64,000 bases of DNA from an uncultured Anaerolineaceae bacterium (lineage in GTDB: Bacteria > Chloroflexota > Anaerolineae > Anaerolineales > Anaerolineaceae). How positions within the stretch are numbered: the first letter of the stretch is position 1; the number at the start of each line of letters is the position of its first letter. The translations under genes and the position numbers were made by a program. This document shows, one piece after another, positions 20,627 through 30,725 of this stretch. Location of the stretch: the NCBI GenBank assembly GCA_927443345.1, contig CAKMKJ010000023.1, positions 54,310 to 118,309 of the forward strand, in the 5' to 3' direction. A model generated the notes under the pieces. The model worked only from the letters and a program-made list of their open reading frames with translations. It was not told where the DNA came from and searched no databases.

Positions 20627-20657
20627 GACTAAAGGAAGCCAATGGCTTCCTTTAGTC
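20627..20657. terminator. Strong stem-loop after the transporter operon
   Basis: GACTAAAGGAAGCC (20627-20640) and GGCTTCCTTTAGTC (20644-20657) are perfect 14-base arms around a three-base loop. A short T-run (TTTT) follows only on the plus strand; on the minus strand it lies 35 bases after the last transporter gene and may protect or help end that message. Confidence 0.6.
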
Positions 20658-20691
20658 TTTTGATTCTCAAGAAAGAATTATCTTCCCTGAT

Positions 20692-21516
20692 TTAATTTAC
20701 TTTTATATCCACTGTTGAGAGATCCCATTCTTCATGGATCTTGGGAACATCGTTGAGCAAGCGTTTGGTGTATGCTTCTTTTGGACGCAGGATCACCTCG
20801 TCAGCGGTTCCGCTTTCAACAAACTTGCCGCGTTCCATGATAAAGACTTTATCCGACACAAAATATGCCAAACCAATATCATGGGTGATAAAAATGATTG
20901 TCATACCGGTATCATTACGCAGTTTCATCAACATATCCAAAATTGTCGCACGAGAACAGGCGTCAATCATGGATGTAGGTTCATCAGCCAAAAGAATTTT
21001 TGGCTGCAGCAAGAAGATACGCGCAATCATCAAGCGCTGCATTTGTCCGCCTGAAAGCTCAAACGGATACTTGTTGGTCAATTCAGCGAACTTTAAATTG
21101 ACGAAGCTGCAGGCTTCGGTCATCATTTCAACTTTCTTTTCATACGGAAGTTTCTTTCCGCCGCGCATATTGATACAATCCAGGAACAAGGTATCGATTT
21201 TGTTAAAGATGTTATACGACGAGAATGGATCCTGGAAAATAGCTTGAATATTGGTCCAATATTCCTTTTTAGCTTTATGAGACCGGATGTCTCTCTTCTT
21301 GCCCTGGAAGTAAATATCGCCTTCGGTTGTATTGATTAATCCGAGTAGCATTTTTGCTAATGTAGTCTTACCGCTGCCTGATTCGCCCACAATAGAGACG
21401 ATTTCACCTTCAGCAAAATCAAAATCAACATGGTCTACTGCCATATTCTTATTTCGACCCAAACCAAAGACTTTGGTAAGCCCAACACCCTTAAGGCATG
21501 ATTTTTTCTCAGTCAT
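20692..21516 (-). CDS. Opp/Dpp-type ABC transporter ATPase (OppF-like)
   Basis: A 274-residue ATPase with Walker [10 protein letters not shown], signature LSGGQMQR, Walker [10 protein letters not shown] and the switch histidine in FITHD. It overlaps the upstream ATPase gene by eight bases. It is shorter than usual OppF proteins because the C-terminal oligopeptide/sugar cysteine-rich extension is missing. It powers import together with the DppD-like ATPase and two permeases. Opp-type systems carry peptides or, in several thermophiles and saccharolytic bacteria, oligosaccharides; glycosidase neighbours favour the latter. Confidence 0.9.
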   Translation of the reverse strand: MTEKKSCLKGVGLTKVFGLGRNKNMAVDHVDFDFAEGEIVSIVGESGSGKTTLAKMLLGLINTTEGDIYFQGKKRDIRSHKAKKEYWTNIQAIFQDPFSSYNIFNKIDTLFLDCINMRGGKKLPYEKKVEMMTEACSFVNLKFAELTNKYPFELSGGQMQRLMIARIFLLQPKILLADEPTSMIDACSRATILDMLMKLRNDTGMTIIFITHDIGLAYFVSDKVFIMERGKFVESGTADEVILRPKEAYTKRLLNDVPKIHEEWDLSTVDIKVN

Positions 21517-22516
21517 TTTGATAGGCCTTTCTCAGATACTCTTCTGTGAAGATACAACGGTAAGAGCGATCGCCTTCCACATACTTCATATCTACCGGGA
21601 ACCTCTTGCATTCTGGTTGAACATACTTGCAGCGCTCGGCAAAACGACAGCCTTCAGGTGGGTTTTTCAAGTTGGGTGGTGTTCCTGGAATCGCAGTCAG
21701 TTTGGTATCTTTCAATCCACTTTCAGGAACGATGATAGAGCCCATCAAGCCCTTTGCATAAGGGTGAATGGGATCAAACACTGTCTGCTTGGAAGCACCT
21801 TTCTCTACAATCTGACCGGCATACATTACCATGATGTCATCGGTAACATTATAAAGCAGAGGAAGTTCATGTGTAATGAAAATCATCGCTTTAACATACC
21901 CCTTTTCCATCATATAACGCAGCATCTTGATGACCATTTTCTGAGAGGTTACGTCTAACGCAGAAGAAGGTTCATCTGCAATCAAAATTTTTGGCTCAAG
22001 AATCACTGAAGTTGCAATGACTGTGCGCTGCTTCATACCACCCGAAAGTTCAACCGGATATCTCTGCAAAACCTCTTTGGGAAGACCCAACACCTCAAAC
22101 CGTTCTCTTGCAAGCTCATAGATTTCTTTTTTAGAGACTTTTGGGTCATGCGCTTGAACCACATCCTCAATAAAATTGATGATTTTTTGGGTGGGATTTA
22201 GCGCGTTCATAGCAGCTTGGGGGATATACGCGATTTCGTTGCCCAGGATCGATTTTCGAACGGTATCAGGATGCATCCCGGTGATGTTTTGACCATCGAT
22301 GATAATCTCACCGCTTGTGTAATGAAGGGGAGCAAAGTAATAGCCCATCAAACTGAGGGCCAGTGTTGATTTTCCACACCCTGATTCTCCAGCAATACCC
22401 AGTGATTTACCCTCTTCAACTTTTAGTGAGACATGATCAACAGCGTAGACATCTTCATTGAATCTGGTGATGTATTTCGTTGTTAATTCATTAACTTCTA
22501 GAATTACTTTTCCCAT
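21509..22516 (-). CDS. Opp/Dpp-type ABC transporter ATPase (OppD-like)
   Basis: A 335-residue ATPase with Walker [10 protein letters not shown], signature LSGGMKQR, Walker [13 protein letters not shown] and the C-terminal cysteine-bearing oligo_HPY-type extension ([16 protein letters not shown]). ATG 22516 is chosen although the frame is open further upstream, because the upstream part lies inside the preceding permease gene and the family begins about here. It forms the ATPase heterodimer with the following gene. It starts eight bases after the permease stop, so translation is probably coupled. Confidence 0.92.
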   Translation of the reverse strand: MGKVILEVNELTTKYITRFNEDVYAVDHVSLKVEEGKSLGIAGESGCGKSTLALSLMGYYFAPLHYTSGEIIIDGQNITGMHPDTVRKSILGNEIAYIPQAAMNALNPTQKIINFIEDVVQAHDPKVSKKEIYELARERFEVLGLPKEVLQRYPVELSGGMKQRTVIATSVILEPKILIADEPSSALDVTSQKMVIKMLRYMMEKGYVKAMIFITHELPLLYNVTDDIMVMYAGQIVEKGASKQTVFDPIHPYAKGLMGSIIVPESGLKDTKLTAIPGTPPNLKNPPEGCRFAERCKYVQPECKRFPVDMKYVEGDRSYRCIFTEEYLRKAYQND

Positions 22517-22524
22517 ATCGTCAC

Positions 22525-23778
22525 CTAATCCCTTAATGCAGGGTTGAATACTTGATCCAAACCTGTGTTCATTAGATTCATCGAGAAAGTAATCATCGCG
22601 ATGACGAGTAAAACAGGGAAGTATGCCCACCATTTGCCCAAAATTTGAGCCTGGTAGATCATAGCCCAGTTCATCATCAAGCCCAAAGTTGGCACTTCAC
22701 TGGTTTTAGGTCCCAAACCAAGGATAGACAACGAAGCTTCCGCGAGAATGGCTGATGATATCTGCAAAATCAGCGCCATCACAACATATGAAGCGATATA
22801 GGGTAGAATGTCATGAGTGATGATGTAACCAATTGAATGCCCTGATAGCTTCGACAGATTTACGTGATCGCGATTACGCAGAGAAATCACCTGAGACCTG
22901 ACGGCCCTGGTTGTCCAAACCCAGGAGGTGAAACCGATGACCGCTGCCACCATGACAGCGCCTCGGTGTTCCTGCCCCACACTATATGAGATTAAGATCA
23001 ACAGCACAAAACTGGGGATGACTGTAAAGAGATTTGTGATGAACATGATGATGTCATCCAACATTCCACCCACATAACCTGAGAGCAGCCCCAACACCAA
23101 TCCAATGAAAGTGGCGATCAAACCAGCAATCAGACCAATCATTAACGAAACGCTGGTGGCTTTTACCAGTTGTGTTAAAACATCTCGACCAAAATTATCT
23201 GTTCCCAATGGCAAGGTTCTAACACTTGCCACCTCCTTGATGTTTACATAATCCGAAAGGTTGATTATGCCAACTTGCTCAAGAGTGCCTGTATCGATAT
23301 TCGGAGATGCCAGGATCAAACCCTCTTCTGACAGCAGACCGTCAAGCGATTTGTTTAAACGTTCAAAATATCTGACCTTTGAGAAGATCATTCCTGATAT
23401 CTTCTTGGTGGGATCGTAATTCTTCTCCCACAGGTCTAGTAACAGAATAGTATTTGTGGAGTCAATTTGATCTTCTGGTACACCCACCAACATAAGATAC
23501 TCTTTTATATCATTGCGCTCCTGATCGCCCAACTTGGCAGCAATTCTTTTCGTTGCTGCATCAGTAAGGTTCAAGGTGTATGCCTTGGATGAAAAAACAG
23601 TATCATAGGTGCTCACGTAAGTTCCAGGCGGGAAGAAGGACCCCTGGGCAATAATCTCTAATGGGGGATTCGGAACAAATAGAGGATAGAAAATCACAAC
23701 CATTAAAATGGCTGCAAAAATACAAAACCCCGTGACAAACTTGCTTGAGCGGAAGACTTGCTGAAGAGTATGTTTCAT
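22525..23778 (-). CDS. Opp/Dpp-type ABC transporter permease (DppC-like) with large insertion
   Basis: A 417-residue permease, about 120 residues longer than a standard DppC. The first membrane segment is at about residues 16-34. An unusual extracytoplasmic stretch of about 140 residues follows, before the family motif [15 protein letters not shown] near residue 190. Five membrane segments and the ATPase-contacting loop ([19 protein letters not shown]) then follow as usual. It forms the channel with the DppB-like permease. The insertion faces the outside and could dock the binding protein or cell-wall structures; that is a guess. Confidence 0.88.
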   Translation of the reverse strand: MKHTLQQVFRSSKFVTGFCIFAAILMVVIFYPLFVPNPPLEIIAQGSFFPPGTYVSTYDTVFSSKAYTLNLTDAATKRIAAKLGDQERNDIKEYLMLVGVPEDQIDSTNTILLLDLWEKNYDPTKKISGMIFSKVRYFERLNKSLDGLLSEEGLILASPNIDTGTLEQVGIINLSDYVNIKEVASVRTLPLGTDNFGRDVLTQLVKATSVSLMIGLIAGLIATFIGLVLGLLSGYVGGMLDDIIMFITNLFTVIPSFVLLILISYSVGQEHRGAVMVAAVIGFTSWVWTTRAVRSQVISLRNRDHVNLSKLSGHSIGYIITHDILPYIASYVVMALILQISSAILAEASLSILGLGPKTSEVPTLGLMMNWAMIYQAQILGKWWAYFPVLLVIAMITFSMNLMNTGLDQVFNPALRD

Positions 23779-23790
23779 ATCCTTCTCTGC

Positions 23791-24795
23791 CTAATCTGTC
23801 TGCGCAGCTTTAATGCGCGGGTCGATCAAACCATAAATGATTTCGATTGCAAAGTTTGCAAGCAATACCATGACCGTGATGATCAAGGTTACTGCAGAAA
23901 TCAACGGGTAATCCTGTCCTTGAATGGCAGACAGCAGTGTAGTGCCCAAACCTGGATAGCTGAAAATGATTTCAGCGACCAAAGCACCACCAACCATGGT
24001 TCCAATCGCCAATGCCAAACCTGTAATCTGGGGGAGCATGGCATTTCTGAACACGTATCCGACGATTTTATAGTCTTTGATGCCGAGGAAACGGGCGTAT
24101 TTAACATAATCTGCATTTAATTCATAAATCGACATTGACCGCATACCAATTGCCTGACCGCCAATCGCAATCAACACGATTGACCAGAATGGTAATTGAT
24201 AGTGGACGATTACTGACCAGATAAACCGCCAGCTAAAATCAGGGATTAAATCAAACCCATAGCCTCCAGATGTTGGAAACCACTTTAAATCTACCGCAAA
24301 AATGACTAACAAAATAACCGCCATACCAAAAGCGGGTAAATTACTAATGAAAAGACTGACCGGCATAACGATTTTATCAAACCCTTTGCGAATGTATGCC
24401 GCCAGTACCCCTAGTATATTTCCAATTATCCATCCTACGATAATAGCGGGAAATTGGAGACTGACAGTCCACAAGACTGAAGATTTAAGAATGTCAATAA
24501 CAGGTCGGGGGAATTGACTGAATGAGGCACCAAAATTACCTTGAAAAACGTTACTTACATACAAGACAAATTGTGTAATCATCGGCTTGTTTGTGCCGAA
24601 TTGTTCTGCGTACTGTTCGTAAACTGCTTTCATCCCGGTGGAGTTCGACATACCTTGAGCAAGACGGGCTACGATGGCTGCCACAGGATCACCCGGCATT
24701 AATCGGGGAAGGGTGAAGTTCAAAATAAAGGCAAATAAAGCAGTAACCAATAACCAAAGCAGCTTGTTTAAGAAATACCTGCGGTATCCTTTCAA
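23791..24795 (-). CDS. Opp/Dpp-type ABC transporter permease (DppB-like)
   Basis: A 334-residue membrane protein with about six hydrophobic segments and the typical N-terminal [12 protein letters not shown] motif after the first. The loop with [28 protein letters not shown] is the ATPase-contacting region. It lies between the binding-protein gene, from which a stem-loop separates it, and the DppC-like permease 12 bases on. Start supported by AAGGAGGTA just upstream. Confidence 0.92.
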   Translation of the reverse strand: MKGYRRYFLNKLLWLLVTALFAFILNFTLPRLMPGDPVAAIVARLAQGMSNSTGMKAVYEQYAEQFGTNKPMITQFVLYVSNVFQGNFGASFSQFPRPVIDILKSSVLWTVSLQFPAIIVGWIIGNILGVLAAYIRKGFDKIVMPVSLFISNLPAFGMAVILLVIFAVDLKWFPTSGGYGFDLIPDFSWRFIWSVIVHYQLPFWSIVLIAIGGQAIGMRSMSIYELNADYVKYARFLGIKDYKIVGYVFRNAMLPQITGLALAIGTMVGGALVAEIIFSYPGLGTTLLSAIQGQDYPLISAVTLIITVMVLLANFAIEIIYGLIDPRIKAAQTD

Positions 24796-24819
24796 GGCAA
24801 TACCTCCTTATATTAGTTA

Positions 24820-24854
24820 ACAGCCATGCTCCGTAATTAACGGAACATGGCTGT
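24820..24854 (-). promoter_or_regulatory. Intercistronic stem-loop between binding-protein and permease genes
   Basis: Arms 24820-24834 and 24840-24854 pair over 15 bases with one G-U pair on the minus-strand RNA. There is no T-run on the minus strand, so read-through to the permease gene is expected. This mirrors the hairpin at 461-499 after another binding-protein gene. Confidence 0.65.
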
Positions 24855-24872
24855 ATTTTACTTCATTACGGA

Positions 24873-26774
24873 TTACTTAACCAGAGTCAAGTTGTAGAGA
24901 CCAGCTACGGAATAGCCATCGGTCAGATTAAGGGGGGGAACTGCAGGATCGGTTCCGTCACCTTCGTGCGGGAAGTTTGTCCAGACAGATTCGTTCACTG
25001 TGTGGAAAGCTTGCGGGCGATACATCAGGGTGAAGGAAGGAACTTCGGTCAAGTATATCTTTACCAATTCTGTGTAGGCGGCTTTAATTTCAGCAGCATC
25101 AGTCATGGTGGGGATGGCATCGATCAAAGCGTTTGCATCTGCATTGTCGAATCCACTCCAGTTACCATTCCAGTTGTTGGTGGTTCCAGCGAATTCGCCG
25201 GATAGCAGTTTGCGAATACGTCCCCAAGGTTGGGTGGGGCCAGCGCCGTCAGACCACATCATGAAGATGTCATAACCTTCAGCAGGAAGTGGGGAGTTGG
25301 TAACAACTGTCTGATAAACACCCCATTCAGGGTATTGGGTTGTGATTTCGATGCCAATTTTGGCGCCAGCAGCGGCAACAACTTCGATTGCAGCTTGCCA
25401 GTCAGACCAGCCATTGGGGCAGGTGGCGACATAAGACAATTTCTTGCCATCGATATCGCGGAAGCCATCACCATCGGTATCAACAACACCAGCTTCGTCA
25501 AGGAGGGCAATTGCGCCGTCGATGTCATTGCCAGCCCATTGCAGGTCAGCAACGGCAGCTTTATCATAAGCAGCCTGTTCGCCGGGGGTCGGGTTCATCA
25601 AGGACCGTGGAACCTGGGTGAAGGTAGCAGATTGGTTGGTCATAGCGTTGGCGATGATGGTGTCATAATCGACAGCCATGGCAATCGCTTTGCGGACGGC
25701 AACGTTATCCAAACCCAAGGAAGCGGTATTGAAGAAGGCGGTCGGGAGGGAGGCGCCGATGCCGTAGGGGGCTTCGGGGAGGTAAGTGGAGATGGGCAGA
25801 CCTTGTTCTAACCAGAGGTCTTGAACATTGCTATTGAACTGTTGTGACACATCAACTTCACCAGCAGCTAAAGCAGTGGTGCCGGCAGCGTTGTCTTTGT
25901 AGATGATGTGAGCCAAGTACTTGGGAGCGGGCAGTTTACCCCACATGGAGGCGTCCTGACCCCAGTAAGCGTCGTTACGAATATAAACGACCTTGGTGTC
26001 ATCAGAGAAGAATTTTCCGTAAGGACCTGAGTAGACAACATCTTCAGCAACGTCAGCCATGAAAGCAGCGGCATCACCAGCGGCACGGGCTTCCAATGCT
26101 TCAGTCCATGCTTTTTGCATAACATAATTACTGCTCAAATAAGCTTGAACAAGCAGGGGATTGATGGATTTGCCATCATCACCCAAGACAGCCTGAACTT
26201 CAACAGTCTGAGGATCAACAGCAACGATGTCAGCAACATAAAGGATATTAGCTGCGCCTGTACCAGTGTTGTATTTCACGTGGGAAGCCCAGGTGTAAGC
26301 AACATCATCAGCGGTCACAGCGGAGCCATCAGACCATTTGGCGGCAGCATTGAGTTTGAAGGTGATCTTGGTCATGCCTTCGTCCCAAGCATAGGGGCCG
26401 TCAGCCAACAGAGGATATACCTTGCCGTCCATCATGTTGTACATGTAGGGGGTTTCGAACATGATTGTTCGGGCATTATCTTGCTGGGCAATTGCCATGG
26501 CGTTGTTACAGTTGGAGCTGTAGGGGTTCCAGCAGACAACGGCACTCCACTGCTGACCATTGAAGTACAAGGTCTCTTCGCGGGGGAGGACGGTATCGCC
26601 AGCTACAACTTCAGCTGCTGCTTCGCCAGAAGCTGCAGGAGCTTCGGTCGCAACGGGAGCTTCGGTGGCTGCAGGGGCTTCAGTGGCTGCAGGGGCTTCA
26701 GTGGCAGTAGCGCAAGCGCTTAAAGCCAGGGTGAAGACAACAATAATTGTCAAAACAAACATCAAACGTTTCAT
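24873..26774 (-). CDS. Opp/Dpp-type substrate-binding lipoprotein
   Basis: A 633-residue family 5 extracellular solute-binding protein. It has a signal peptide with a lipobox ending LSAC (about residues 17-20), then a low-complexity linker of repeated ATEAP units to about residue 55, typical of Anaerolineae lipoproteins. The mature domain shows the family motif in [27 protein letters not shown] order ([12 protein letters not shown] near residue 148) and [12 protein letters not shown] later. It hands ligand to the two permeases downstream on the same strand. By family the ligand could be a peptide, but GH2, GH3 and GH130 neighbours suggest manno- or gluco-oligosaccharides. Confidence 0.9.
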   Translation of the reverse strand: MKRLMFVLTIIVVFTLALSACATATEAPAATEAPAATEAPVATEAPAASGEAAAEVVAGDTVLPREETLYFNGQQWSAVVCWNPYSSNCNNAMAIAQQDNARTIMFETPYMYNMMDGKVYPLLADGPYAWDEGMTKITFKLNAAAKWSDGSAVTADDVAYTWASHVKYNTGTGAANILYVADIVAVDPQTVEVQAVLGDDGKSINPLLVQAYLSSNYVMQKAWTEALEARAAGDAAAFMADVAEDVVYSGPYGKFFSDDTKVVYIRNDAYWGQDASMWGKLPAPKYLAHIIYKDNAAGTTALAAGEVDVSQQFNSNVQDLWLEQGLPISTYLPEAPYGIGASLPTAFFNTASLGLDNVAVRKAIAMAVDYDTIIANAMTNQSATFTQVPRSLMNPTPGEQAAYDKAAVADLQWAGNDIDGAIALLDEAGVVDTDGDGFRDIDGKKLSYVATCPNGWSDWQAAIEVVAAAGAKIGIEITTQYPEWGVYQTVVTNSPLPAEGYDIFMMWSDGAGPTQPWGRIRKLLSGEFAGTTNNWNGNWSGFDNADANALIDAIPTMTDAAEIKAAYTELVKIYLTEVPSFTLMYRPQAFHTVNESVWTNFPHEGDGTDPAVPPLNLTDGYSVAGLYNLTLVK

Positions 26775-27352
26775 TTCTTCTTTCTCCTTTTATAGTACGG
26801 GTTGGAAAATATCAAACCTTCCACAAGCTAGATTGTTTAGGTTTACCACCTCCTTCAAAATCAGGATATTAAGTAAGAACTAGTTGAGAGAATTAAGGAT
26901 GTAAAAAACCATTTATAAACATTCTACTCTCAAACCATACTTTGATTATTAAGGGTTTCAAATTTTAAAGTTCTTGCATCCTTACAGACAACATGGACTT
27001 TTGTTCTTTTTGGAATAAACATCAATTCTAAAATTAACTAAATAATATTTTTTTGGAAAATATACTTATGGGTTTTGCCTTGGATGCCGTTGAATATTTA
27101 TAAAACACAACGATCACCCCCCTACGGGTAACATCCTCGGAACTTTCATAAGTATTATCCACCTGAGATAAGGTGGCAAGCAGTGTAACATTTTTAAGCA
27201 AGATCGGCATACTATCCTTCTGAGCTTCCTCATTGCGCGAGTAGACTGGTTCGGAACCTGGTAACTGCCGATAATTCCACAAAAAGGCTTTTTCAACACT
27301 GTTGGGCAGAATTTACCCTAAAAAAGCGACAAATCACAACTTGTGTTTTTCA
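26775..27352 (-). other. Long 5' leader of the binding-protein gene
   Basis: If the promoter at 27382-27410 is the main one, the transcript has an untranslated leader of about 580 bases. I see an AAGGAGG-type motif near 26850 with no start codon at a usual distance, and no recognisable riboswitch. An 82-codon frame at 27034-27282 lacks a ribosome site and I do not support it as a gene. The 27411-27669 stretch upstream of the promoter also holds nothing I can name. Confidence 0.4.
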
Positions 27353-27380
27353 TGAGAGCGCTTTCACGAACGCGCTTTCA
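27353..27380. promoter_or_regulatory. Two tandem LacI-type operators
   Basis: TGAGAGCGCTTTCA (27353-27366) and CGAACGCGCTTTCA (27367-27380) are adjacent 14-base sites with the central CG and GCGCTTTCA half in common. They begin directly after the -10 box of the minus-strand promoter, where a bound LacI-type repressor would block initiation. They resemble the TGGAAGCGCTTCCA site at the nearby lacI-type gene. Confidence 0.7.
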
Positions 27381-27381
27381 T

Positions 27382-27410
27382 ATTATATGGAGTTTTTTTG
27401 GAAAAGTCAA
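27382..27410 (-). promoter_or_regulatory. Promoter of the transporter operon
   Basis: On the minus strand, TTGACT (27405-27410) and a perfect TATAAT (27382-27387) are 17 bases apart, the optimal spacing. Confidence 0.8.
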
Positions 27411-27669
27411 TCACTTATTTACTTTCTCCTTTTTTTGACGGTAAAAATAATTCAAGTGTAAATATGTCTGACCAAAATGTCTCCCAAGAAACGGTTAATG
27501 CCAGGGTGCCCTGATAAACCTATTTTTGCGACTCCCAAAACCTGATCAATTTGAAAGTTTAATAAATTTAACTTGAATTACCGTTAATTCAAAACCTCCA
27601 ATGTTTCTCACCGAGAAGTCAATCCGATTGACTCAGGAGGACTGGCTTATCCTACTCAATATCTTCGAA

Positions 27670-28644
27670 CTAGAGATCATTCGTCGACTTCACGAAATCG
27701 AGGATGTCGTTGATCTTGCAAAAAGCCAAGCCGGTGACGGTGTCAGCACCGCCATAGTAGATGGCAATTCGCCCCGTCGGTTCATCGTAAAGCGACGCGC
27801 ACGGAAAAGCCACATTGGGAGTATCACCCACACACTCATATAGTGTTTGCGGAGACATAAGATACGGTCCGCCGCGGTAGATGACCTTCCAGGGTTGTTC
27901 AAGATCAAGCAAAGCAGCCCCATAGCTGTATACGAAGCCATTGCAAGAGGTCAAAACGCCATGATAAAACAGCAGCCAACCTTCGGGGGTTTCAATGGGC
28001 ACGGGGCCAGCGCCTACTTTGGTGCTCTGCCAACCGCCTTTGGTGCCCATTACAAAGCGATGTTCACCCCAGTGAACCATATCGGGGCTTTGGCTGATAT
28101 AAATATCGCCAAAGGGGGTATGTCCGTTATCGCTTGGACGGCTGAGCATGACATACTTACCATTAATCTTGCGCGGAAAAAGCACGCCGTTGCGGTTGAA
28201 AGGCAGCAGCGCGTTTTCAAGAAAATGGAATTTTTCAAAGTCATTGGTATAACCAATACCGATGGTGGGTCCGTGATATCCATTGCACCAGGTCACATAA
28301 TAACGGTCTTCAAGCCACACCACGCGTGGGTCGTAACGGTATTGATACTTGCCGATCTCGGGGTCATCACACTGCCAGTCAATGGGAGCATCTTCCAATT
28401 TCCAGTCGTATCCGTTATCGCTAAAACCGCGATTTAAATTCATCTCACGCTTTTTGTTATCACACCTGAAAACGCCTGCGAATTTGCCTTTGAAAGGTAC
28501 CACAGCACTGTTAAAAATACTGTTTGACGATGGGATCAAATCTCTTGGGATGATCGGGTTGGCGGAATAACGCCAGATAATTTCTGAATTGCCAGCCGGG
28601 CGCTCTTGCCAGGGAATGTTGGGTAATACATTTGATTCAGACAT
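27670..28644 (-). CDS. GH130 beta-mannoside phosphorylase
   Basis: A 324-residue five-bladed beta-propeller enzyme of family GH130, which phosphorolyses beta-mannosides to mannose 1-phosphate. Visible hallmarks: [21 protein letters not shown] at the N terminus, the [12 protein letters not shown] motif with the general-acid aspartate near residue 106, and [21 protein letters not shown] in the middle. The length and these motifs fit the GH130_1/GH130_2 phosphorylases (mannosylglucose or manno-oligosaccharide). It lacks a signal peptide. With GH2 beta-mannosidase it suggests two intracellular routes for beta-mannosides: hydrolysis and energy-saving phosphorolysis. Exact subfamily not determined. 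Confidence 0.88.
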   Translation of the reverse strand: MSESNVLPNIPWQERPAGNSEIIWRYSANPIIPRDLIPSSNSIFNSAVVPFKGKFAGVFRCDNKKREMNLNRGFSDNGYDWKLEDAPIDWQCDDPEIGKYQYRYDPRVVWLEDRYYVTWCNGYHGPTIGIGYTNDFEKFHFLENALLPFNRNGVLFPRKINGKYVMLSRPSDNGHTPFGDIYISQSPDMVHWGEHRFVMGTKGGWQSTKVGAGPVPIETPEGWLLFYHGVLTSCNGFVYSYGAALLDLEQPWKVIYRGGPYLMSPQTLYECVGDTPNVAFPCASLYDEPTGRIAIYYGGADTVTGLAFCKINDILDFVKSTNDL

Positions 28645-28695
28645 GTGATGTCGTCCTTTCTTGTAACAAGATTGTGCTTGATTCAGAACCTGATA

Positions 28696-28723
28696 TTGAC
28701 TCTCATTCGATTTGATGTATACT
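28696..28723 (+). promoter_or_regulatory. Promoter of the lacI-type gene
   Basis: TTGACT (28696-28701) and TATACT (28718-28723) are 16 bases apart. The predicted start near 28730 falls on the first base of the operator. Confidence 0.7.
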
Positions 28724-28729
28724 CATTTT

Positions 28730-28743
28730 TGGAAGCGCTTCCA
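28730..28743. promoter_or_regulatory. LacI-family operator
   Basis: TGGAAGCGCTTCCA is a perfect 14-base palindrome with the central CG of LacI-family sites. It overlaps the predicted transcription start of the lacI-type gene and lies in the divergent region shared with the GH130 gene, so it could control both. Confidence 0.78.
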
Positions 28744-28780
28744 TTATAGCATAATCCAACAAAGTAGAGCCAAAAAAATT

Positions 28781-29848
28781 ATGAAAAATCAACTGGATCG
28801 TAATGCTGGTAATCTCACCCTTGATGATATTGCGGATTTAGCCGGAGTATCCCGCTCTACTGTTTCACGGGTGGTCAATGAACATACAAGCGTGAAAAAA
28901 GAAGTGCGCCAGCGTGTTTTAAACATCATCGAAGAACACCATTTTCACCCCAACGCGGCAGCAAGAACCCTGGCCTTGCAGCGATCATGGACGATTGGGC
29001 TGATCCTTCCCCATAGTGTCAGCACCTTTTTCACCGATCCCTACTACCCCAATTTGTTGATGGGCATTGCCAAAGCCTGCAACCTTTACAATTTTACGCT
29101 CGCCCTTTTTTTAGTCAGCACCAAAGAAGATGAAGCAAATGTCTTCTCGCGTGTCGGACGCAAAGGGTTTCTGGATGGAGTGATCGTTCAATCAGGCCAT
29201 CACGGAGACCAGGGCGCAATCGGCAAAATGGTTGACAAGAAAATTCCGCTGGTGGTTGTGGGTCGGCCCTTCAGATCTGACAATGTTACTTATGTCGATA
29301 TTGATAATATCAACGCTGCAAAATCAGCGGTGACCTATTTACACAAAATCGGATGTAAAAGAATAGCCACCATTACCGGACCCCTTGACAGCACGGTTGG
29401 CATTGACCGTCTTGAAGGTTACCGTCAAGCCATCAAAGAACAAAATGGGCAGGTGGATGATAACCTGGTTGTAGAAGGAAACTTCACCGAAACTGGCGGT
29501 TACCTTGCCATGCAAAAATTACTTCCTTTTCAGCCAGATGGCGTGTTTGCTGCTTCAGACGTTATGGCAGCAGGTGCCATGAAAGCTGCTGAAGACGCCA
29601 ATCTAAGTATCCCCAAAGATGTTTCATTTATTGGATTCGACGATCTTCCTGCAGCATCCTACGGGAGTAATCAACTTTCTACAGTCCGGCAAAAAGTTGC
29701 TGAATTGGGACAAAAATCTGTTGAGAGTTTGATCGAGCAAATTGAAGATGAATCGATTGCGCCGCGTCAGATTATTTTAGAAACTGAACTGGTGATAAGG
29801 CAATCCTGTACACAACTATTAGACATCTCTCCACAAAATATCAAGTAG
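28781..29848 (+). CDS. LacI-family transcriptional regulator
   Basis: A 355-residue repressor. The N-terminal helix-turn-helix with hinge is at about residues 12-65 (LDDIADLAGVSRSTVSRVVNEH), followed by a periplasmic-binding-protein-like effector domain with FIGFDDLPAASY near residue 285. ATG 28781 is chosen because the frame upstream contains the operator and would precede the family start. It is divergent from the GH130 gene. It very likely represses the beta-mannoside locus through the palindrome at 28730-28743 and the tandem sites at 27353-27380, and its own gene. The inducer is probably a manno- or gluco-oligosaccharide. Confidence 0.9.
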   Translation: MKNQLDRNAGNLTLDDIADLAGVSRSTVSRVVNEHTSVKKEVRQRVLNIIEEHHFHPNAAARTLALQRSWTIGLILPHSVSTFFTDPYYPNLLMGIAKACNLYNFTLALFLVSTKEDEANVFSRVGRKGFLDGVIVQSGHHGDQGAIGKMVDKKIPLVVVGRPFRSDNVTYVDIDNINAAKSAVTYLHKIGCKRIATITGPLDSTVGIDRLEGYRQAIKEQNGQVDDNLVVEGNFTETGGYLAMQKLLPFQPDGVFAASDVMAAGAMKAAEDANLSIPKDVSFIGFDDLPAASYGSNQLSTVRQKVAELGQKSVESLIEQIEDESIAPRQIILETELVIRQSCTQLLDISPQNIK

Positions 29849-30073
29849 ATTTTGTGCTTTTTATGCATCAAGCGACCAATAGTCTTAGCGTTCGTTATCC
29901 GGTAGTTTCATCCTGTTGCTAATCATTAAAGCATCTTCTTTCAGATTGACCAAAAAAATACGTCTTTCCAACGGATTTTATTGGTTTAATCAGAAGGCCG
30001 TGCAATTCTGATATATTTATGACCAAAATGTTAGATAATAACTACATAATTCACAAGATTCAGGGGCTATATA

Positions 30074-30724
30074 GTGGCAAATATGCTTGAAGTGGAAGAA
30101 ATCTCAAAACAATATGATGGCTATTATGCAGTTTCGCCAGTGTCTTTTGCACTCCACCAGGCTGAAATCGCTGTAATCACCGGCCCGAATGGCTCAGGCA
30201 AAACAACCCTTTTCTCGTGCCTGACAGGATTAATCCCGGCAAGCAGCGGCACTGTAAAAGTTGCCAGCTTTGATCTGCATCAAGACGAGGTGGAAGTTCA
30301 CCGGCGCATGGCTTCTGTGCCTGATGTGCCCCGCTTCTACACGGAATTAACCGCGTGGGAACATCTTGAATTTATTGCTTCAGCAAACGATGTGGAAAAA
30401 AGTGATATTGAGTTCCGCGGCACTAAATTATTTAAAGACTTCGGATTATGGGAAGCGCGAAGTCTCTTTCCGCATAACTATTCAAGAGGTATGCGCTTGA
30501 AGTTGGGGCTGGCGATGGCTTTCATCCGTCCGTTTGATGTTCTGCTGCTGGATGAACCCACCTCCGCCCTGGATTTCGAAAGTGTTGACCTTCTGATTAA
30601 CCTTCTGCGCGGATACCGTGAAGCTGGCAAAGCCATTTTGCTTTCGACCCATGACCAACGTTTGATTGAGTCTTTGGCTGATCGCCAATTGATGATTAAT
30701 AACGGCGTGATCAAGGACAATTGA
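30074..30724 (+). CDS. ABC transporter ATPase
   Basis: A 216-residue ATPase of the CcmA/ABC-2 exporter type: Walker A GPNGSGKTTLF, signature YSRGMRLKLGLA (SRGM in place of the common LSGG), Walker B VLLLDEPTSALD, and the switch histidine in LSTHDQ. Translation starts at GTG 30074 after a weak ribosome site. It is followed one base later by a large membrane protein gene, so they form an exporter pair. Substrate unknown; nothing around it helps. The 225 bases before it, after the lacI-type gene, hold nothing I recognise. Confidence 0.88.
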   Translation: MANMLEVEEISKQYDGYYAVSPVSFALHQAEIAVITGPNGSGKTTLFSCLTGLIPASSGTVKVASFDLHQDEVEVHRRMASVPDVPRFYTELTAWEHLEFIASANDVEKSDIEFRGTKLFKDFGLWEARSLFPHNYSRGMRLKLGLAMAFIRPFDVLLLDEPTSALDFESVDLLINLLRGYREAGKAILLSTHDQRLIESLADRQLMINNGVIKDN

Positions 30725-30725
30725 G

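Noticed and set aside
20457..20642. 61-codon minus-strand frame between the GH2 and transporter operons
   Set aside because: It overlaps a palindrome, a stem-loop and a terminator stem, and lacks a ribosome site, so the frame is most likely chance.
27034..27282. 82-codon frame on the minus strand inside the long leader of the binding-protein gene
   Set aside because: It begins at GTG with no ribosome site, has no recognisable domain and lies in what looks like untranslated leader. It could be a relic, but I cannot support a gene.
27617..27633. Small hairpin AGTCAAT/ATTGACT after the GH130 gene as terminator
   Set aside because: The stem is only seven AT-rich pairs and no T-run follows on the minus strand.
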